Shown here: piece by piece, positions 60,890 through 64,000 of the stretch
Numbering within the stretch: the stretch's first letter is position 1
How the letters are laid out: every line of letters starts with the position of its first letter
Assembly (NCBI GenBank): GCA_905236755.1
Contig: CAJOCR010000010.1
Coordinates: forward strand, 93,002 to 157,001
DNA length: 64,000 nucleotides
Direction: 5' to 3'
Source: an uncultured Prevotella sp.
Lineage (GTDB): Bacteria; Bacteroidota; Bacteroidia; Bacteroidales; Bacteroidaceae
Program-made: the position numbers and the translations under genes
Notes under the pieces: model-generated
What the model saw: the letters and a program-made list of their open reading frames with translations, nothing else
What the model was told of the DNA's origin: nothing
Database searches by the model: none

Positions 60890-61858
60890 ATGAAGAAGAT
60901 AAAAAATAGTATATTACAGATCATCCTTGTTGCAACATCAGTATTCACACTCGCATCATGCAACTCTAACGATGATGTAGATTTAGACAAAACACTCGCC
61001 GAGTCAGGAATAACAATCACAGGCGATGCCGACTGCTGCTCGGCAGAAGAAGCCCTGCAAGTATATAACTTTCTTAAAACAGTGAAGAACATTCCAGAAC
61101 TGAATAGAGAGATAGATGGAAAATATAAAGTCTTTGCTTATAGCAAAACAGGCACCTTCACTCAAGGCTACAACGACATATACTTCGTAGCCACAAAGAA
61201 ATCATCAGGCAACTACGTGAAAGATTTCCAGGTGACCAACGTCACACCATTGATGTATATGACAGCAATGAAAATGGAACACAGCACACCAGTAGCCACT
61301 GAGGTAGGCGAAACCAATGAAGCCTACAAAGCTGTTCGCCACGGCTGGATATCATTCGTGATGAGCTCTTCTGACAACGGAACATGGTCGCTATCATACA
61401 ATTTCCGTGTTCTTAAAGCCGAAGACAAGATAGAACGACAGGCAATAACCGTCAACGCCCTACCCGACGGTCAGAAATGGTTAAACTCATTCAAGATAGG
61501 TACCGATGTGTATCACATCTCATTGGTTAACCCCAATGAATGGCAAACAGGCACAAACACCATCAAGGCATATATAACCAAGAAAAATAGCGTTATAACA
61601 ACACCTTGGACACCTACCGACAAGAAGTTCACTGTTGAGTTTGTACCAACAATGCCTGATATGGGCAACCACACCTCACCCGACAACACACCACTCTTGC
61701 AGCAGGCCGACAATTCATACAAGGGAACCATCAACCTCACCATGACTGGTCTGTGGCGCATCCATCTCACTGTGAAAGATGCAGAAGGAAATGTAGTGGC
61801 AGGAGGTGATAATCTCAGCGATGGTTTTAGTTCACTTTATTTTGACGTAACAATATAG
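60890..61858 (+). CDS. Lipoprotein with two Met/His-rich YtkA-like domains
   Basis: 322 residues. Lipoprotein signal with lipobox LASC (C24). Two similar beta domains follow. The first (about 80-180) has M122, M124, M127, M129 and H131 in the string LMYMTAMKMEHSTPV. The second (about 205-320) has M255, M258 and H261 in VPTMPDMGNHTSPDN and ends in a strand pattern (YKGTINLTMTGLWRIHLTVK) like the YtkA/FixH fold. A CC pair (C49, C50) lies near the N-terminus. Met/His clusters of this kind bind Cu(I) in periplasmic copper proteins. I infer copper binding; I did not find an exact family match. It ends 3 bases before the receptor gene, so the two are translated together. Confidence 0.72.
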   Translation: MKKIKNSILQIILVATSVFTLASCNSNDDVDLDKTLAESGITITGDADCCSAEEALQVYNFLKTVKNIPELNREIDGKYKVFAYSKTGTFTQGYNDIYFVATKKSSGNYVKDFQVTNVTPLMYMTAMKMEHSTPVATEVGETNEAYKAVRHGWISFVMSSSDNGTWSLSYNFRVLKAEDKIERQAITVNALPDGQKWLNSFKIGTDVYHISLVNPNEWQTGTNTIKAYITKKNSVITTPWTPTDKKFTVEFVPTMPDMGNHTSPDNTPLLQQADNSYKGTINLTMTGLWRIHLTVKDAEGNVVAGGDNLSDGFSSLYFDVTI

Positions 61859-61861
61859 TAC

Positions 61862-63874
61862 ATGATTATAGGCTTAGTTTTATCTTCATTCCTAACCTTA
61901 AACAGCGACACCATAGACAACCCTCATCAAGTGGATGAGGTTGTCGTGGTGTCTTCAAAAACAGACAGAGGCAAACGCTCTGTCAAAGGCTCATTGGCAA
62001 GCATCGACGAACATCTCGCCACACTGTCGCATGTCAGTCTGGTACGCCGTGGTTCGTATGCCAGCGAAGCAGTAGTCAACAATATGTCGTCAGAACGAGT
62101 ATCAACAACCATCGACGGCATGAAGATATTTTATGCCTGCACCGATAAGATGGACCCCGTAACATCGTATGTTGAGAGTGGCAATCTGCAAAGCATAAGT
62201 CTGAACAGCGGACTCGAAGGCAACCCGCAGTCAACAGGTAACATAGGCGGCAGCCTCGATCTGCGATTAAGAAAAACAGGCTTCAACAAAGCCCCCTTTC
62301 AGCTAAACACAGCAGCTGGATATGAAAGCAATGGAAATATGCAGATTTATGGTGCAGATGCAGCCCTCTCTTCATCACGATTCTACACAAACTTCGGATT
62401 GTTCTATCGCAAGGCCAACAACTACAAGGCTGGAGGAAACATAGAAATACCGTTTTCACAATTTCAGAAAGTCAACTTCTTCACAAACCTTGGCTTCCGC
62501 TTTCCATCTCACAACAGGCAATACGACATTCTCGAGGCTACCGTCATCTACGACAAGGCAACCAATGTAGGCTACCCTGCCCTCACCATGGATGTAGCCA
62601 AGGCTGAGGCACTCATCACATCCATATCCTACAAGCACCAGTTTCTACATCCACTCCTTGTGTCATGGGAAACAAAGGCATACTATAACCATATAGTACA
62701 CATCATGGACGATACCAAACGACCAGATGTAGCCATACACATGGATATGCCAGGCAAGAGCACCACAGCAGGCTTATACAGTATGCTACTGCTACGCAAC
62801 AGCATCCACGATGCCACCATCAACTACGACCTCTACTACAACCGTCGCTTTGCCGACATGACAATGTATCCAGGTGAAGCCAGTCCAATGTATATGGTCA
62901 CATGGCCCGATGTGGGCACCCTCAACACAGGCCTCTCGTTTGCCGATGCCATAAGCATAGCAACAACCCACACACTACACATAAACACCAAGTGGGCAGT
63001 GCAGACACAAAACCTGCACAACGAAGAAGGCTACAAAGCCCTGAAAGTGTTCTTCCCGCAGATGAAACAGAAAAACAACCAGATGATTGGTCGCATAGCA
63101 GCAAGCTACGAGTGGACACCACGCAACTGGAACATATCCATAGGCACAGGCTGGGGAAGCAGAGCAGCCACCATCACCGAAGGCTACGGCTATTACCTCA
63201 ACAACACATTCGACAAATACGATTACATAGGTAATCCTCATCTGAAAAACGAATCAGCCATAGAATGTAATGTAGCCATCAAATACGCCACACGCACACC
63301 AGTGCAAGGATGGAAATACAACATCGGCATCGATGCCAACACCTTCTTCTTCAGCAACTATATCATAGGACTGTTTGAGCAACGCATCTCACCAATGACC
63401 GTGGGTGCCGAGGGCGTGAAAGTATATGCCAACATACCTCATGCACGCATCATCAACAGCCGTCTGTCAACACAGTTGGAAACACCCCAGATAAAAAACA
63501 TATATCTGATATGGGCAAATAACATCAGCTACTCACAGGGAACCGACAACCACGGCGACAACCTACCCTTCATAGCCCCATGGCAATTCACCACATCACT
63601 CAACATCGTAGGAACAACGTGGTCAGCACAGATACAATGGAAGGGCGATGCCAAGCAGCGCAACTATGGCTGGAAATACGGTGAAACAACCACCCCAGCC
63701 TACAGCATCCTCAACATCACCGCCGAATACCAGTTCTCACTGTCCACACTTAATATTACAGCAAGAGCAGGCGTCGAAAACCTCCTCGACCGCAACTACT
63801 CCACCTATTCCGACTGGAACAAACTGCCACAGAAAGGCCGCAATGTGTACGTGAGTTGCACTCTAAACATTTGA
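61862..63874 (+). CDS. TonB-dependent receptor resembling OprC/NosA copper receptors
   Basis: 670 residues. A short signal-like start (MIIGLVLSSFLTL) and TonB box (QVDEVVVVSSK) lead to a plug with TIDGMKIFYACTDKMDPVTS; in known copper receptors the matching stretch is a Cys/Met-containing CxxxMDPxTSY loop (here C93, M97). The barrel has NHIVHIMDD and IHMDMPGKSTTAG (H293, M294, M296), then MTMYPGEASPMYM (M333-M345), again like the VMDNYS and Met-rich loops of OprC/NosA. It ends in VSCTLNI. Best reading: outer-membrane copper uptake. It has no STN or carboxypeptidase extension, unlike the SusC protein in the same operon. Confidence 0.82.
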   Translation: MIIGLVLSSFLTLNSDTIDNPHQVDEVVVVSSKTDRGKRSVKGSLASIDEHLATLSHVSLVRRGSYASEAVVNNMSSERVSTTIDGMKIFYACTDKMDPVTSYVESGNLQSISLNSGLEGNPQSTGNIGGSLDLRLRKTGFNKAPFQLNTAAGYESNGNMQIYGADAALSSSRFYTNFGLFYRKANNYKAGGNIEIPFSQFQKVNFFTNLGFRFPSHNRQYDILEATVIYDKATNVGYPALTMDVAKAEALITSISYKHQFLHPLLVSWETKAYYNHIVHIMDDTKRPDVAIHMDMPGKSTTAGLYSMLLLRNSIHDATINYDLYYNRRFADMTMYPGEASPMYMVTWPDVGTLNTGLSFADAISIATTHTLHINTKWAVQTQNLHNEEGYKALKVFFPQMKQKNNQMIGRIAASYEWTPRNWNISIGTGWGSRAATITEGYGYYLNNTFDKYDYIGNPHLKNESAIECNVAIKYATRTPVQGWKYNIGIDANTFFFSNYIIGLFEQRISPMTVGAEGVKVYANIPHARIINSRLSTQLETPQIKNIYLIWANNISYSQGTDNHGDNLPFIAPWQFTTSLNIVGTTWSAQIQWKGDAKQRNYGWKYGETTTPAYSILNITAEYQFSLSTLNITARAGVENLLDRNYSTYSDWNKLPQKGRNVYVSCTLNI

Positions 63875-64000
63875 GATGTTTTCGTTTTATTTTTTATCAA
63901 GTTACTGAAGTTTCGTAAGTGAATATACTCTGTATTTTTCTCTTAATATAAAAGAAAATAAAGACGAAAAGAGCATTCTGCTCTTATGATGAATTTATGT
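63875..64000. other. End of window, AT-rich
   Basis: AAGAGC/GCTCTT (63969-63974 and 63980-63985) can form a small hairpin without a T run. No gene start is visible before the edge, so the operon may continue beyond the window. Confidence 0.4.

Overview
The window looks like a chromosomal segment of a Bacteroidales bacterium, most likely Prevotella or a close relative. Four things point there: AT-leaning base composition; dozens of Bacteroidetes-type promoters (TTTG, 19-21 bases, TAnnTTTG) placed close to start codons with few strong Shine-Dalgarno sites; a SusC/SusD pair, an UpxY antiterminator and a DUF4924 protein; and the gene order ilvD-ilvB-ilvN-acyl-ACP thioesterase-ilvC. I saw no rRNA, tRNA, CRISPR array, insertion sequence or prophage.

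Layout. 1-75 is the edge of a ribonucleotide reductase gene. 299-1255 encodes a hemerythrin-LuxR fusion regulator. 1393-4337 (minus) holds rny, a ZapA-like protein, a coiled-coil protein and an unknown protein. 4582-8208 (plus) holds a lipoprotein, rmlA and a DASS-type transporter. 8337-10643 (minus) holds a membrane-bound LuxR regulator and a type II pantothenate kinase, with a likely small RNA between them. 10724-22516 holds mainly plus-strand genes: a clostridial-looking LigA, TrmD, Xaa-Pro aminopeptidase, a C1 peptidase, RecJ and RecQ. 22648-28781 (minus) is the branched-chain amino acid operon. 28782-29647 is a repeat-rich gap. 29872-32123 is folD and ffh. 32322-37381 is the Phe/Tyr operon. 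37954-46008 holds envelope and metal genes: a barrel-like protein, a TPR protein, a copper-type P-ATPase lacking most of its nucleotide-binding domain, WecB, an SPFH/NfeD pair and an M48 protease. 46170-54285 holds GH29 fucosidase, Fmt, a ROK kinase, a LysE transporter, DUF4924, RmlD and PrfC. 54593-55625 holds a four-helix-bundle protein and UpxY.

The last 8 kb (55683-63874) is the most distinctive part. A palindrome and promoter precede SusC, SusD, a lipoprotein with two Met/His-rich YtkA-like repeats, and a receptor resembling the OprC/NosA copper-receptor family. I read it as a candidate outer-membrane copper-acquisition operon.

The second theme is dispersed short palindromic repeats in intergenic DNA. 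One family (CCTCCCCTC/GAGGGGAGG) has entered coding sequence: it makes an in-frame insert of about 54 residues in RmlD and the C-terminal tail of Fmt. Another family carries ready-made promoters, for example the tandem 82-base units before the TPR gene. Two intergenic regions have a promoter but no reading frame and look like non-coding RNA genes.
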